Assembly (NCBI GenBank): GCA_027604005.1
Contig: JADGJT010000204.1
Coordinates: forward strand, 1 to 40,712
Reading direction: 5' to 3'
Source: Dinochytrium kinnereticum
Lineage: Eukaryota; Chytridiomycota; Chytridiomycetes; Chytridiales; Chytridiaceae
Length of the DNA: 40,712 nucleotides
Shown here piece after piece: positions 21,019-32,975 of this stretch. A program made the translations under genes and the position numbers. The notes beneath the pieces were generated by a model, which made no database searches, was not told the DNA's origin, and worked only from the letters and a program-made list of their open reading frames with translations. How positions within the stretch are numbered: the first letter of the stretch is position 1; every line of letters begins with the position of its first letter.

Positions 21019-24000
21019 ATGGCATCACTGGATGTTCTGGTCAATGTGCTCTCCAGGGCTGTCACAGTCGATGCAGGAAACAATAACGATCGTGCGGCTG
21101 CAGATGCTCAGCTGAAGTCCTGGGAGGGTGTGCCTGGATATAACTTCTCTTTACTGGTTGATTCCATGTATTATCCTATATTTATCTGGACATAGGAAAT
21201 CTCTAATAGGGAGGATTTGCCGTTCAAGGCAAGGCATCTGGCCGCCTTGTGCTTGAAGAATGGGGTTGATAAATACTGGAGGAAGAGTGCACCAAAGTTC
21301 GTCCAGTTTCGTTGTCTTTTTTGTTCTGTTAACAATGAAAAGAGCTATGCTACCAGATGAGAAAGCAAAGATCCGGGAAGGCATTTCATCGCTGATTTGC
21401 ACAGACTCCAAGCCAGTGAGTCGCTGGATAGTTTTATCGGAGAAACTCATGATTTTTATAGCTTTCCAAAGCATATAGTGAAACTCTGGCCAAGATCGCC
21501 CGAATTGACTTCCCAAATGAATGGTGCGAGCCATACTTCATTTGATTTTGTTTTTTTGTTTCGCGTCATATCTTCTTGCGTTTTTCCATTAACCAGTTTC
21601 TAAGGCCAAATCTCATTGATATTCTGATGCAAACTGTACGAGGGACCTTTGACCTGCCCGTTACTGTTGATGCAAAACGCCGATTTCTCGTTCAGCGACA
21701 TGCCGTTTATACTTTTCACCGTGTAATCAAGGTGCTATACTCCATGCCTATGATGCATCATAAGCGTCTCCATTATGAGGTCAGTAAACACTTACCGAAA
21801 GAGATTTCTAACAATGTCACCAAGATTACTCCAGCTCTTTTCAAATACTTTAGCTCCTTGTTTTTCGCCACCGCCGACGCTTTTCTGACTATGGCAGCTT
21901 CACCCGTCGAATCCAGGAGCTTAACTGAACTGGAAGGCAACATTGAAACCGCGCGATATGCGTTCAAGTGCCTTCGAACACTAATGTGCTTTGGTTATCC
22001 AGAAAAGTCCACTAAAGAAAGTGGAAACAAACGCACTTTCAATGATGTTGAAGACACAGTGGTGCGTTTGATTAGCACCAGATTTCTGGATCCTGTAGTT
22101 CTAAACTGTGTAGGCTTTCCTTAGTTGTCTACCAACGTATCTGGAAAAGATACTGCAGACTCGCTCAGCTCTTTTCGTCAATGCTACTACGGGCAGCAAG
22201 GATATGGACAGCTCTAAAAAGGCCTTAGAGTCACTCTGTATCTCGATTGGAAAGCTTTACCGAGATCTCCAAACCCATAGATTTGTAAACTTTTGTCTTG
22301 CGCCGAACGCTATCAATGTGGTTCGCTTCTACTGGGGAAATGTTTCATCTTATTTCTCAGCCAATGGAATACGTAAGCGATTCGTTGCGTATTCCCGCGA
22401 TGATACTGATGTCATATAATTTAGCCCCGGAGGACCCCTTTCTAGAAAAAATTCTGCTTCAGTGTATTCATATGCTTAGAGCTATGATCAAGCCAACCGA
22501 GCTTGATGTTGCCAGTGGAGGTATGTTCACTCACACAACCAGTTTCTTACAGGATTCCTTCTTATTTAGCACAACGGCACCCTAGATGTGACGAAGCAAA
22601 GGAGAAACTTAGAACGGAGCTATGGACTCCCGAGTTTATTGTCTCTGCACTGGAAACCCTTGTCTTGAAAATAATGCAACTCTCCCCAGATGACATTAGC
22701 AAGTGGGAGGAGGAACCAGAATCATTTTTAGAGAACGAGAAAAACGATTCATGGGAGTACAGTCTAAGGGTACGTTCATTTTCTTCGTCTCTCCCGTTAT
22801 TTATGAAAAAATGTAGCTATCTGCAGACAACACTGTTTCCGACTTAGTCAATCGTAACAAAGAGCACTTGGCCCCGGTACTGCTAAATTTTTTACGTCAA
22901 GTTTCAGGTCCATATCTTTCATTTTTCTGTGGGCCTAATCTTTTGGTTGTAGATATTTCATCAAAGGCAGAGCTAGCATCCATTTTACTGAAGGACGCAG
23001 TTTATTCAGCTTTGGGCCTTTGCGCCTATGATCTTTATGACTATGTCGATTTCGATGCTTGGTTTGAAAAGACCCTTGTACATGAAGTGGATGCGGATTG
23101 CGTAGAGATAGGGTACGGATATTCAATTCAATTTTCTCCAGTCCTGTTATTAAACATTAAATCATCCTTACAACAGTGCGAGTATATTGAACCGTCGTAT
23201 TTGCTTCCTTGTGTCATCCTGGTGCAATGTTAAAATGTCGCCAAGACTCCTTTCAACTGTCTACGGCCTTCTTATTACCCTGGCCCTTCCAGGAAAGGAT
23301 CTCGTCCTCAGGTTAACCGCAATTATTGGACTGAGAAACGTAATCGGGGAGTCACACATGGAAGTGGATTCATTTCTTCCCTTTGCTGAAACCGCCATCA
23401 ACATTCTCCTTCAAACCTTAGAAGAACTTGAGGAGTATGAAACTCGCATTATTGTAGCGGACTGCCTGACGACCGTTATCAGTCACCTGGGTCTACAGGT
23501 TATTTCTCTAAGGGTTGCGCTGAAGCTAATTTGATTTGAAAGATTGTCTCAAAAGTCCCGTTGATCACGAGCAAAATTCCGCGCCTTTGGGAACTCTCTG
23601 ACCTTCAGCCACTTTTTCGAATTTCTGTTTTGAACCTTTTGAAGGAATTGACCCAGGTCTGTATTTAATGATTCCGTTGATGCTGAATTAACATTTTATA
23701 AGGCCCTTCAAACCCACTCTGTTGAGCTTCACCCTTTTGTCCTACCGATTATTCGCATGAGCTTTGAATCTAACCAAAGAACTACCTATATCGAGGATAC
23801 TTTAGACCTATGGCTATCCTGCGTAAGGAACTCTCCGGAAATTACACCAAGTCTGTTTGAGCTGTTGCCATGGATGGAGCACATTTTTGAACTAAATTCC
23901 GAGTATTTGAAGACCGCGCTTCGGATTCTCGAGACATTTTTCCTGCTGTCGCCGTCAGCTGTGTTTCAGGTAAGGATATTTGTCTCGATCACTTCTGAGA

Positions 24001-24887
24001 TGAATGTAGTCGCCTGCTATCGTTGGAATTTTTGCAAAAGTCCTTGAACTCTTATCAGGTTTAAGACTGGAAGCTTCAACGGAGATCATAAAGACCCTAA
24101 CGATATGTCTACGATCCTCCGCCCAGGCGTCCTGCATGAAGCCATGCATTCAGGCTCTTATGGAATCTGGGCTCTTCGGAATGATTATTCGAGAGGTGTT
24201 GAACAGCTCGGAATCTGAGAGGGTTTCCAATTACATTCAGGCGAACTTATGTTCCTTGATTGGTATTTGCTGCATTTTTGAACCATTTGTTATGCTAGAG
24301 TGCGTCAACCAGCTTGCTCCCGGGTTGCAGATGACTAGCTCGCCAATGGCTAACATTCTTATTGCTATGAATAGTGTGGGTCTTTTTGTATGCCAGCAAT
24401 TTTCGTTAATCTGTCACTTTTATAGTTATATGATGCCGTCACTTACAAACGTCAGAAGAAGATAATGGCCATGGCTATGGCGAGGCTTCTAGCAACTGGG
24501 AATCAAAATGTTTTCCAAGTCTGCTCTGTGATCTTTGCAACCATTTCGAGCGTAGTTGCTGAAATCTCGGATTTGGGGATGGATGCCGAAAAGTATGCCT
24601 CCTTTTGGCTTAAAAAGGCAGTCACTTATATTGACATAATTAATCACAGGGAAATGGCATTTTGGTTTGTTGAAAAAACCGACAATGAGTATGATGATTC
24701 GCCCGATACGGTGAGACGAGCGAACCTGGAGACGGCGGACCCTATTGCTAGCGGGCCTCTGATACCCTTTTTGAGGGAAAGAATCCTCGAGGCACAAAAG
24801 GCTGTTGGGGGTGCGGCCCAGTTTGAGCAAATCGTCGCTCAGACAGTTGAGATTGAAGTCCTTCGCGACTTTTTGCAAACAGTGTGA
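21019..24887 (+). CDS. Importin-11 / Kap120-type karyopherin beta
   Basis: Multi-exon gene of HEAT repeats. The first exons encode an importin-beta N-terminal domain: DAQLKSWEG, LPFKARHLAALCLKNGVDKYWRKSAP, then SETLAKIARIDFPNEW joined to PNLIDILMQTV by an intron whose acceptor is TTTCTAAG. Later blocks match human IPO11 in order: SKWEEEPESFLENE, DSWEYSLR, LLKDAVYSALGLCAYDLYDY with VDFDAWFEKTL, HLGLQ, LDLWLSCVRNSPEITPSLFE, and the final QTVEIEVLRDFLQTV. Known role: nuclear import of ribosomal proteins and, in yeast Kap120, preribosome export factors. ATG at 21019 begins the first HEAT helix. Intron lengths resolved near the start are about 46 nt. Not all internal exon borders were fixed; I estimate about 1,000 aa. 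Confidence 0.9.
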
Positions 24888-24970
24888 AAAACTCAATTTT
24901 TTACCAGTTGGTTGGACGAGATGAGTCGAAAGGTCGCAACAGGGTTCGTTGGAATAGGACCATCAATAGA

Positions 24971-25423
24971 ATGTCATTAACATACAACGGCGCTCCTCTT
25001 GTGTGTCTCTACGATACCCGAAGACTTGAGGTGTTCAAGGTAAACTCCTGGCCAAGGACCTGTTGCTGACACTGGCGCAAGTTTGGCGTGTATATCATGT
25101 TCCCAATTGGAAGTCTGTTCCTCTTCAACCGGCCAGAGATCCAGGAGATGTTCTTCCCAGACAAGGTACTCCTTTTTAATCCTCTGCATGCCTCCCGCTG
25201 ATCAGACCCCCTGCCTCGCAGAATGTTGCTGAGACCATGTCGGTGCCCGAGAGCCACCTGGTTAAGGTACGCCCCATTGCCCCATCTACTCTTAATAGTT
25301 AACCTGCTCAAAGAATCTTCCACGCAGCTTCGAGGATATTTCGGATCAGGTTTTGCCTCTTACTTTACCTCTTCTGACGTCGATTGCAAGGCCCAAAACT
25401 TCAAAAAGAGAACATCGTCGTAA
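24971..25423 (+). CDS. PET100: PET100-like cytochrome c oxidase assembly factor
   Basis: Five tiny exons, 24971-25039, 25082-25165, 25222-25266, 25314-25349 and 25391-25423, all phase 0, give 88 aa. The exon 1/2 junction reads LEVFKFGVYIMFPIGSLFLF, which fits Pet100: a short N-terminus, one transmembrane helix with F-G-x-Y-x-x-F-P-I, then a polar tail. Introns are 41-56 nt, with CTGAC in introns 1 and 4. Known role: mitochondrial inner-membrane chaperone for cytochrome oxidase assembly. It starts 83 bp after importin-11 and stops 44 bp before DOHH. If intron 4 is retained, a longer tail reads into the DOHH start region. The call rests on the helix pattern and size, so an unrelated small membrane protein is possible. 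Confidence 0.62.
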
Positions 25424-25467
25424 CCTTCGCCCCTTTTTTTCTTGTCAAGAAATTGTCTCAAAAGGTC

Positions 25468-26662
25468 ATGTCGGAAACAAACTATGAGGTGCTGGAGGCC
25501 ACCCTCCTCGGGATCGCCAAGCCGGGTGCCAAAAGAGTCCCGCTGCAGTCCAGATTCAGAGCGTTGTTTGCGCTGAAATCCATCAACGACCAGCGATCCA
25601 TTGATATCATTTGCAAAGGTGATTTGTCCAGATCTACCCTTGCATGCATGGTTCTGACACAAAAAAGCTTTCGTTGATCCATCCGCCCTCCTGAAGCATG
25701 AGCTGGCTTACGTCCTAGGCCAGATGAAGAACACATATGCTATTCCACAGCTGATCCAAGTGCTTGGAGACACCGCTCAAGATCCGATGGTGCGCCATGA
25801 GGTGAGGCTCCCAGCGTTTTTGCCACCAAACCATCGGTTTGCATGCTGATTATGGATAGGCTGCCGAGGCTCTCGGAGCGATTGGGGATCCATCGTCTCT
25901 GGATATTCTTAAGAAGTACCTTGAGGACCCTGATGAGTGTAGGGTCGTCAAGGAGACCTGTGAAATTGCGATTGATCTCATTGAGTTTGAGAGGACCAAA
26001 AGAGAGAATGAGGAAGCAAAGAGGTAATGGGCTTTCACTGCTTCTTCAAATCACATATTCTGATTAAGGATACAGTGTTTACACATCAATCGATCCTGCG
26101 CCCCCCATTCCTCAGAAGGCTCGCACCACGGAGGAGCTTGAGAAAATCCTCCTCGACGACAAACTTCCCCTTTTTGAGAGATATAGAGCCATGTTTGCCC
26201 TGAGGAACCGCGGGGATGTTGAATCAGTTCAAGTAGGCCTTGATTCTTGAGCTTCCTGTCAATTAACACTTCAAAATCAGGCTCTTGCCCGCGGATTCAA
26301 CGACGACAGTGCCCTTTTCCGCCACGAGATTGGTAAGCTGTCCTAAGACCATAATACCGTCTCATTCATCCCAAATTACAGCATTTGTTTTTGGTCAGAT
26401 GCAGCACGAAGCCAGTGTCCCAGCTCTCATCCAGGTGCTTTCAGACACCAGCGAAGCAGGTATGGTGCGCCACGAATGCGCCGAAGCACTTGGTTCCATT
26501 GCCACTAAGGAGTGCTTTGATGTGCTTCAGGAGTTTCTAAATGACCCTGAACAAGTTGTGAGGGAAAGCTGCATTGTTGGCTTGGATATCTATGAGAATG
26601 AACTGTCAGAGGAGGTTCAAACTGTATCGGGCTTCATTAAAAGCGTAGAGAGCACCGCCTAA
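25468..26662 (+). CDS. LIA1: Deoxyhypusine hydroxylase (HEAT-repeat diiron enzyme)
   Basis: Six exons (25468-25618, 25668-25801, 25860-26023, 26076-26232, 26281-26332, 26382-26662) give 312 aa (human DOHH 302). All four HE iron-ligand pairs are present: [18 protein letters not shown] joined to [17 protein letters not shown] joined to [11 protein letters not shown], and [13 protein letters not shown]. Two symmetrical HEAT-repeat halves are joined by a linker containing IDPAPP. It hydroxylates deoxyhypusine on eIF5A to hypusine in the cytosol, the last step of this modification. The ATG at 25468 begins a short helix before [10 protein letters not shown], as in homologues. The fungal symbol LIA1 is used for the yeast orthologue. 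Confidence 0.96.
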
Positions 26663-26974
26663 TATAACTGCCCCTTATCCCTCAGCTTTCCACACTTCTT
26701 CGTCTTTTCAATTTTTCGCAGCCTTAGTGAACAGTGAAGCTCTTCAACATGTGGTACGCGTGATGAGGATCGTTCATTCCAAGCCACCTCACCATATTCA
26801 ATTGTTACGAGACTGAAAAAACGCGCCATGCTATGCATGTGGTGGCCTGCATGTGGTAGCCCGAACGTGTCGCCGCGATAATCTCACAGAGGCCTATTGC
26901 AGATGATTCTGTCAGTCCAGTCATTAGTCGCATGCATCAAATTTACTACAAAAAAATTATTTTTTGGAAGAAAG
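26663..26974. other. Intergenic: DOHH 3' flank and SPT6 promoter
   Basis: No gene visible. A short imperfect repeat GCATGTGGTGGCCTGCATGTGGTAGCC lies at about 26836-26862. The last 35 bp before the SPT6 ATG are A/T-rich. Confidence 0.5.
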
Positions 26975-29900
26975 ATGTCGGATGAGGAGCAGTCGATCCT
27001 TGACGGCGAGAACAATGATGAGGAGACTACACGAGACGATGACGCGGCCGATGATGAGGGAAGGGACGATGATATGGAAGATGCTGCTGGAGAGGGTGAG
27101 GGGGACGGGGACGGGGATGGAGATGCGCACAGCGACGCGGAATCTGACAATGGGAAGAAGGCAAAGAAGAAAGGGCGGGTGAGGAAGAGAGCATCAAAGC
27201 CTGCGGTTTATTGATGCTTTTCCTCCTATAGATTGTTGATTCAGACGAAGACTCCTCTGAAGAGGATGAGGACGATGAGATGACAGAAGCGGATAAGCAG
27301 TTCATTGTCGATGATGACGAGGAAGAGGAGGACGGAGCAGAGGAGGAAGAGGAACAGGAGAGGGAGAAGCGTAAGCGCAAGAAGCGGAAACAGAGAGAAG
27401 AAGAGGAAACTCTGGACGAAGACGATTTGGACTTGATCCAGGAAAACTTTGGGAGAACCAAGAAGGATGTGAGATCAATATGCAATAGCTTTCGCTTAAT
27501 TATTGCATAGAAATTCAAGCGTCTTCGTAAAAAGGGCGAAGAGCCTCCACCTCGTCGAAAGGAAGATGATTTGTCCAACATGTTCCAGGAAGATGAGGAA
27601 GTTGAGGCTGCTCAAGATCTCACAGAGCTCCAAGATGAAGCAGATGAATTTGACGATGGGCTGCAATCCGAAGAGGATAACTTCATTGTGGATGACGAGG
27701 AGGATGAGGCTGGTGGTGTCGATGATGAGGCGAGACTGGCTCGAGCAAAGGAGAAGCGGCGAGAGGCAAAGAACCGGGGTCAAACTTATGGCATTTCTGA
27801 CGAGTTAGTTTTGTTTTCTTTTTTTTGATATTCACTGGTTTTTAGGGTTTGGCAAGATATCGATGACCTTTTTGGTGATGGAAGTGACTACGCTTACGCT
27901 TTAAATCAGGTATGAGTTAGAATCTCGGCGACGTTAAGCTTACTGGTTATTTCAGCGAGAGCGTCCGATTGAAGATTCATATGACTACGACTACTCGCAA
28001 GCATCTCAAGAAAAGCCGGCAAAGCTGACTGATGTAAAATGCAATGTTTCTTTTTGAACGTCTAATATGTTCTTAAAGATTTACGAGCCTGCAGAAGTAG
28101 CGGCACGAATGCTTACGGAAGAGGATGAAGCCATTCAGATTCGCGATATGCCTGAGCGTTTTCAGGTACAGTCACGGAGTTTAATTGCATTAATCTTTTA
28201 GTCGTACGGCGAGATGCAACCAATGTCAGATGATGATTATGAGCGTGAAACCGAGTACATCCTCAGGACGCTTTACTCAAAGAAGCTTTCGGTTCCTTTG
28301 CCTGATCTCAAGAATGGTATAATGCTTGTCCTGAAGTTCTTCCACGAAAATTACTTTGAGGTTCCGTTTATTGTCGCTCATCGTAAAGATCGGCTTTCAA
28401 AAGCCGCCCTTGATCGGACACAGCTTTGGAATATATACGATGCGGATTTTCAGTTCCAGGCTTTAGAAGCACGGCGGAAAACTGTTCGAGCTCTACTTTC
28501 CGATATTAGGAAGCTTTCGGATGCGGCCGTGTTGGACACTTATCCAGACCAACTGCTAAAGAATACCTCAACTTTAGAAGAAGTTAACGATGTTGTTTCA
28601 TACCTTCAATTGCACTATGGAATGGAGCTGCATCGCGCCGAGGAGGGAAAAAGGAGGGAGCTTAAGCGAACTTATAGGAAGAGTGCATACGATGAGGGTC
28701 GAAGCTGCCAGTTGCTAGATTTTATCAAGGTTTGAGTCTTTTTTTGACACCACCTTATCGATCGGTTTTTTTGGCGCAGTTTTAAGTATAAGCTCCATAA
28801 TTTACACTTTTTATAGCTCTTTAGAATTGACGTTAAAGGTTTTGCTATGACAATGTCCAAAGATACCCATGAATTTGCCCCTGAAGATATCAACGAATAC
28901 CCTATTGTAGCGGCAACTAGATTTATTGTGGACAAGTCACCTTTTAGCACAGCTGAGCGGGTATTAGAAGGTTAGTTCGTTGTCTTTTCCCGTTCTTAGG
29001 AATCATCCCTTAATGCGTTCACGTTTTGTTTGTCTTCGCCTTAGCCGGACGTCAGATGGTTGCATCAGAACTCGGAGCGGATCCGATCTTACGAGATTTC
29101 ATCCGAAGAGTTTATTTGCATGACGCTTTCGTAACTTGCATCCCTACCGATAAAGGAAAGCGAGATATCCAACCACTTCATCCCTTTTATGTAAGAATTG
29201 TTTACCTTCTTGCGACTAATTTTTTCAAGCCCTTCAAGTACTTAAAGGAGAGAAATGTTCAGAATTTCGAAGGAGCTCTGTTTCTTCAAATGGCCGCAGC
29301 GGAGGATCAAGGACTGATCACGATCAAAATCCAGATTAACGAGATGGCATTCATGGACGATGTTTACAAAAACATCACTAACGATTACACGAATGAGTAC
29401 GCGGAGATGTGGAATGCTGAACGTAAAATAATTGCAGATCTGGCTTTTAAGGGAGCTTTGTTACCGCTGGGTGCTAAGTGGATGAGAGAAAAGCTGATAC
29501 ATATGGCGTCTGATTGGTTATCTGATAACTGCCGGTATCTCCTAGAACAGGTTTTAGATAGAGCTCTGGAGATATTCCTCATTCTTACTATTTTCTAGAA
29601 AATCGATGTGGCTCCCTTCCGCCGTGGCGATAGAAATGGAGATGATTATGACGACGAGGAAAAGTCTGATTTTCCTAGAGTCATGTCAATTTCATGGGGT
29701 GAGGGTGATAGGGACGCCTCTACTATGATCGTGTGCCTTGACGAGCAGGGTTTGGTCAGCGACAGGAAGAAATTAGGACGGATGCAGCATCGCGATGGAA
29801 AAGCTGAGGATCATCGAATTCTCTTGGATATGATAAAAGACTTTCGGCCTGATGTTATTGTCGTCGGTGGATGGAGTATTGAGACGAAAACCCGTCTGAT

Positions 29901-32775
29901 GCCCGATCTTGCCGGATTGATATCGGAGCTAGATACTTCGGGAAGCAGTGATCGAAGCTACAGCCGGGATAGGGATCGAAGAAGGCGAGATTATGTCGTT
30001 AAACCTGAACTTGTGATGGTGGATGATGATGTTGCTCGGCTTGCCATGTCCTCTAAGAGGCTAGCAAAGGAATTTCCGGATCCTTTCCCTCAGTTGGCAA
30101 GGTATTGCGTATCCCTCGGAAGGCGAGTGCAGGATCCCACTATGGAATATGCCACTCTATTTAATACCGATGAGGATATTCGGCTACTTCGAGTTCACCC
30201 ACTTCAGAATTTGGTAGGGAGCTTATTGCTTTAAGAGAGTTAAAAAACTAACCAATCTGTCAATTAATGCATGCTTTCTTGTCATAAAAGCTTCGTGAAG
30301 ATAAACTTAAATCTGCTTTCGAACGAGCCTTTATCAACGTCGTAAACTTCAAGTGAGAGTTTATATATGGCCTTATGTTACTCACCCTTTTAACTAGCGG
30401 AGTGGATATTAATGAAGCGGCAAACCCATTACTGAAGCATCGCTCTTTTACATTGCAGTTTGTCAGCGGTTTAGGACCAAGAAAAGCCCAGTTTATGATT
30501 GATAGGATTTCGAAATTGGTAAGAATTTTTAATTATGTTCGTAGGAGGTAGTTAACGCATTTCTAAATTTAGGGAGGAAAGCTAGAATGCAGGCCCGATT
30601 TGATTACCAAAAAGATTGTGACATCGTCAGTTTTCATGAACTGCGCATCATTTATCCGTATTCGAAAGAGGCATCTCTATCATACTTCTCCATTCGATGT
30701 CCTAGACGACACGAGAATACACCCTGAGGACTACGATCTCGCTCGAAAGATGGCTGCGGATGCTCTTGATATTGATGAGATGCCCGAGAGCACTGATTTG
30801 AGTGCACATGTTGCCGAATTAATGGAGAATGACCCAGAGAAGCTCGATTTACTGATGCTTGAGGAGTATGGCAAAGAGTTAGAACGGAGGATGGACGAGC
30901 CGAAATAGTTAGTTGCTCCTGTCTTACGACGATTTGAATATCACGCAATTCTAACTTTCTTCCCCCCTTACCATGGCAACAGCATTACACTTGCGGAGAT
31001 AAAGGCCGAATTGATGTCACCCTACCGAGACCGCCGCCGCCGGTTCGCCTCAGCGTCGAACCTTGAGATCTTTATGATGTTAACGAATGAGACAAGCGAA
31101 ACCCTTAGACAAGGCATTGTCGTCTCATGCCGAGTCCAGAAAGTTTTCGACCGATTTGTTAAAGTCGTTCTCAACAGCGGTGTAGAGGGAATCATTCACC
31201 AGTCGAAACTTCCCGGCGGATCTTCGATGCTTCAAGAGAATCAGTTCGTTCAGGCTGCAGTTGTAGGGGTTGACTTTGAGAGGGCAGTTGCCGAGTTAGA
31301 TGCTAGGGAGGATGCTGTCCCAAGAGATTGGTTAAAGAGGCTTGGACGGAGTTTGCACAAGGAGGATTGGGACGACGAATTGGAACAGGCTGACGAAAGG
31401 AGGAAACCTGGTATTTCAGCAAATTGAGTTTCCCTTTATCTCCAGCGAGCTGATATTTAAATTATTCGTTTTTTTTTTTTTAAAAATTATAAATAGCTCC
31501 TGTTAAGCAGCAAAAGGTGAAGAAAGCCAGAGTAGTCCAGCACCCGTTCTGGAGAAACTTCACATATCAGGAAGCAGTCGAGTTTTTGTCAGAGGACAAT
31601 AAGAGGAAGGGCTCTGTGGTTATCCGGCCCTCGACAAAGGGCAATGATCATCTTAGCATTACATGGAAGATTGACAAGGGAGTTTTCCAGCATATAGGTA
31701 GGTTTAGCCCCGATGGCGATCTTTTTATTTCAAGCTATCTGATAACTCCTAATTTTTTCTTTGCGTCTTGAAGATATCGCGGAGAGCCAGAAGGAGAATG
31801 AATGGAGCGTCGGAAGACTTTTAACGGTGGAAGGGAAGCAATTTGATGACTTAGATGAGATAATAGCAACCTACATTGAGCCGATGGCGTCACTTTTCGC
31901 CGAGGCAATGCAACACCCTAAGTTTCAGAAGCTGAGCCTAAATGATATGTGTGAGTGATTTTATCTCTTCTTTTTTTATTTTTCACTTGCTGCGTTTTTT
32001 CTTAGTTTTGATTATTATCATGTTTCAGTTCGGTGGGTTGGAAGCCAAGCCGCTGCAAATAAGCGTTCGTCTTACGGCATTATCATGTGCCCGGAGAAGC
32101 CTGGCCGTCTCTACTTGGTCTATCAACATCCTTCCAGTCGAGCGAAGCACGAATACGTTATGGTCCTTCCCGATGGCTTTGGGTTCCGGAACAAGAAGTT
32201 TCGAAGCATTGATGCAGTGTTTGACGGATTCAAAAAGCTTGAAAGCCAAAAAGCATCTCAAAATCGTGGTCCTCCACCTTCGAGCTCGAGGCCTTCTGCG
32301 TCTACTGGTAATGGACTACCATCTAGGCCGGGGTCAAGGGTTCCTCCTCCGATGAATCCCCAAATGCGGGCGAACTCGTCTTCATCACTGCCACATATGG
32401 GTAGCTCTTATCCCCCTCCGATGAGGCCGGCTATACCTACTCCGATGCCAATGAGGCAGCCAATGATGGCGCCTGGCGTCAACCCAATAATGCCTGGTGT
32501 GCCGGGAATGCCGATGGGTTCCCTTGGAGCCTGGTGCGTTTCTCATTATTCCTTTCTTTTTTATTGCCATTTTTATGCTGAATGAGATTAACGTTCATTT
32601 TTTCTTTTTGGCTGATGACAGGAGTGGCCCACCCATGCCTGGCATGCTAAGGCCTCCACCTCCCCTGCCAATGGTACCGGGCAGGCCTCTTATGCCGCCT
32701 CCATACCAGCAAGGAGGTCCTCCGCGGCCCCCAATGCCCCCACACGGACAGTACCCAGGATATCCGATTCACTGA
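26975..32775 (+). CDS. SPT6: Transcription elongation factor SPT6
   Basis: Eighteen exons join in frame: 26975-27178, 27232-27468, 27511-27803, 27846-27909, 27956-28033, 28079-28165, 28202-28729, 28817-28970, 29045-29550, 29599-30213, 30291-30352, 30398-30518, 30573-30907, 30983-31410, 31497-31697, 31774-31950, 32029-32533, 32622-32775; 1582 aa. A very acidic N-terminus (to ~260) is followed by DIDDLFGDGSDY, the Spt6 N-terminal motif. Then come a helix-turn-helix region, a YqgF-like RNase H fold (VMSISWGEGDRD, DVIVVGG), helix-hairpin-helix (FVSGLGPRKAQ), an S1 domain (GIVVSCRVQKVFDRFVKVV) and tandem SH2 (HPFWRNFTY, GSVVIRPS, and RPG-like PGRLYLVYQHP), with a Pro/Met-rich tail. It is a histone chaperone travelling with RNA polymerase II. 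The first intron donor is taken as GTGAGG at 27179 (53 nt), because the alternative at 27206 leaves only 26 nt. Confidence 0.96.
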
Positions 32776-32848
32776 GCAGAAAGTTTGTAATAGAGGCTGT
32801 AATCCGCACAGTATCGCGCGTTAATCGTCACGACCCGAAAGAACCCTT

Positions 32849-32862
32849 AATAAATATAACCA
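32849..32862 (+). terminator. Likely SPT6 polyadenylation signal
   Basis: AATAAA in CTTAATAAATATAAC lies about 75 bp after the SPT6 stop codon, the usual distance, and upstream of the NDK start. Assigned by motif and position only. Confidence 0.45.
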
Positions 32863-32975
32863 TGTGTTATTGGGCATTTTGAGCCCAATAGCAATTGCCC
32901 AGCATTTGAATGCTCATTTGTGTGCATTCAAAACATTTTTGTCAATCTTTTCAATATTCACGAGTGTTGAAAGCC

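Noticed and set aside
20564..21115. 183-aa plus-strand frame over PEX2
   Set aside because: Antisense to conserved PEX2 exons and overlapping the importin-11 start; composition is not protein-like.
27206..27231. A 26-nt mini-intron in SPT6
   Set aside because: An upstream GTGAGG donor at 27179 gives a normal 53-nt intron in the same phase.
27027..27581. 184-aa Ser-rich minus frame
   Set aside because: Antisense shadow of the acidic GAG/GAT-rich N-terminus of SPT6.
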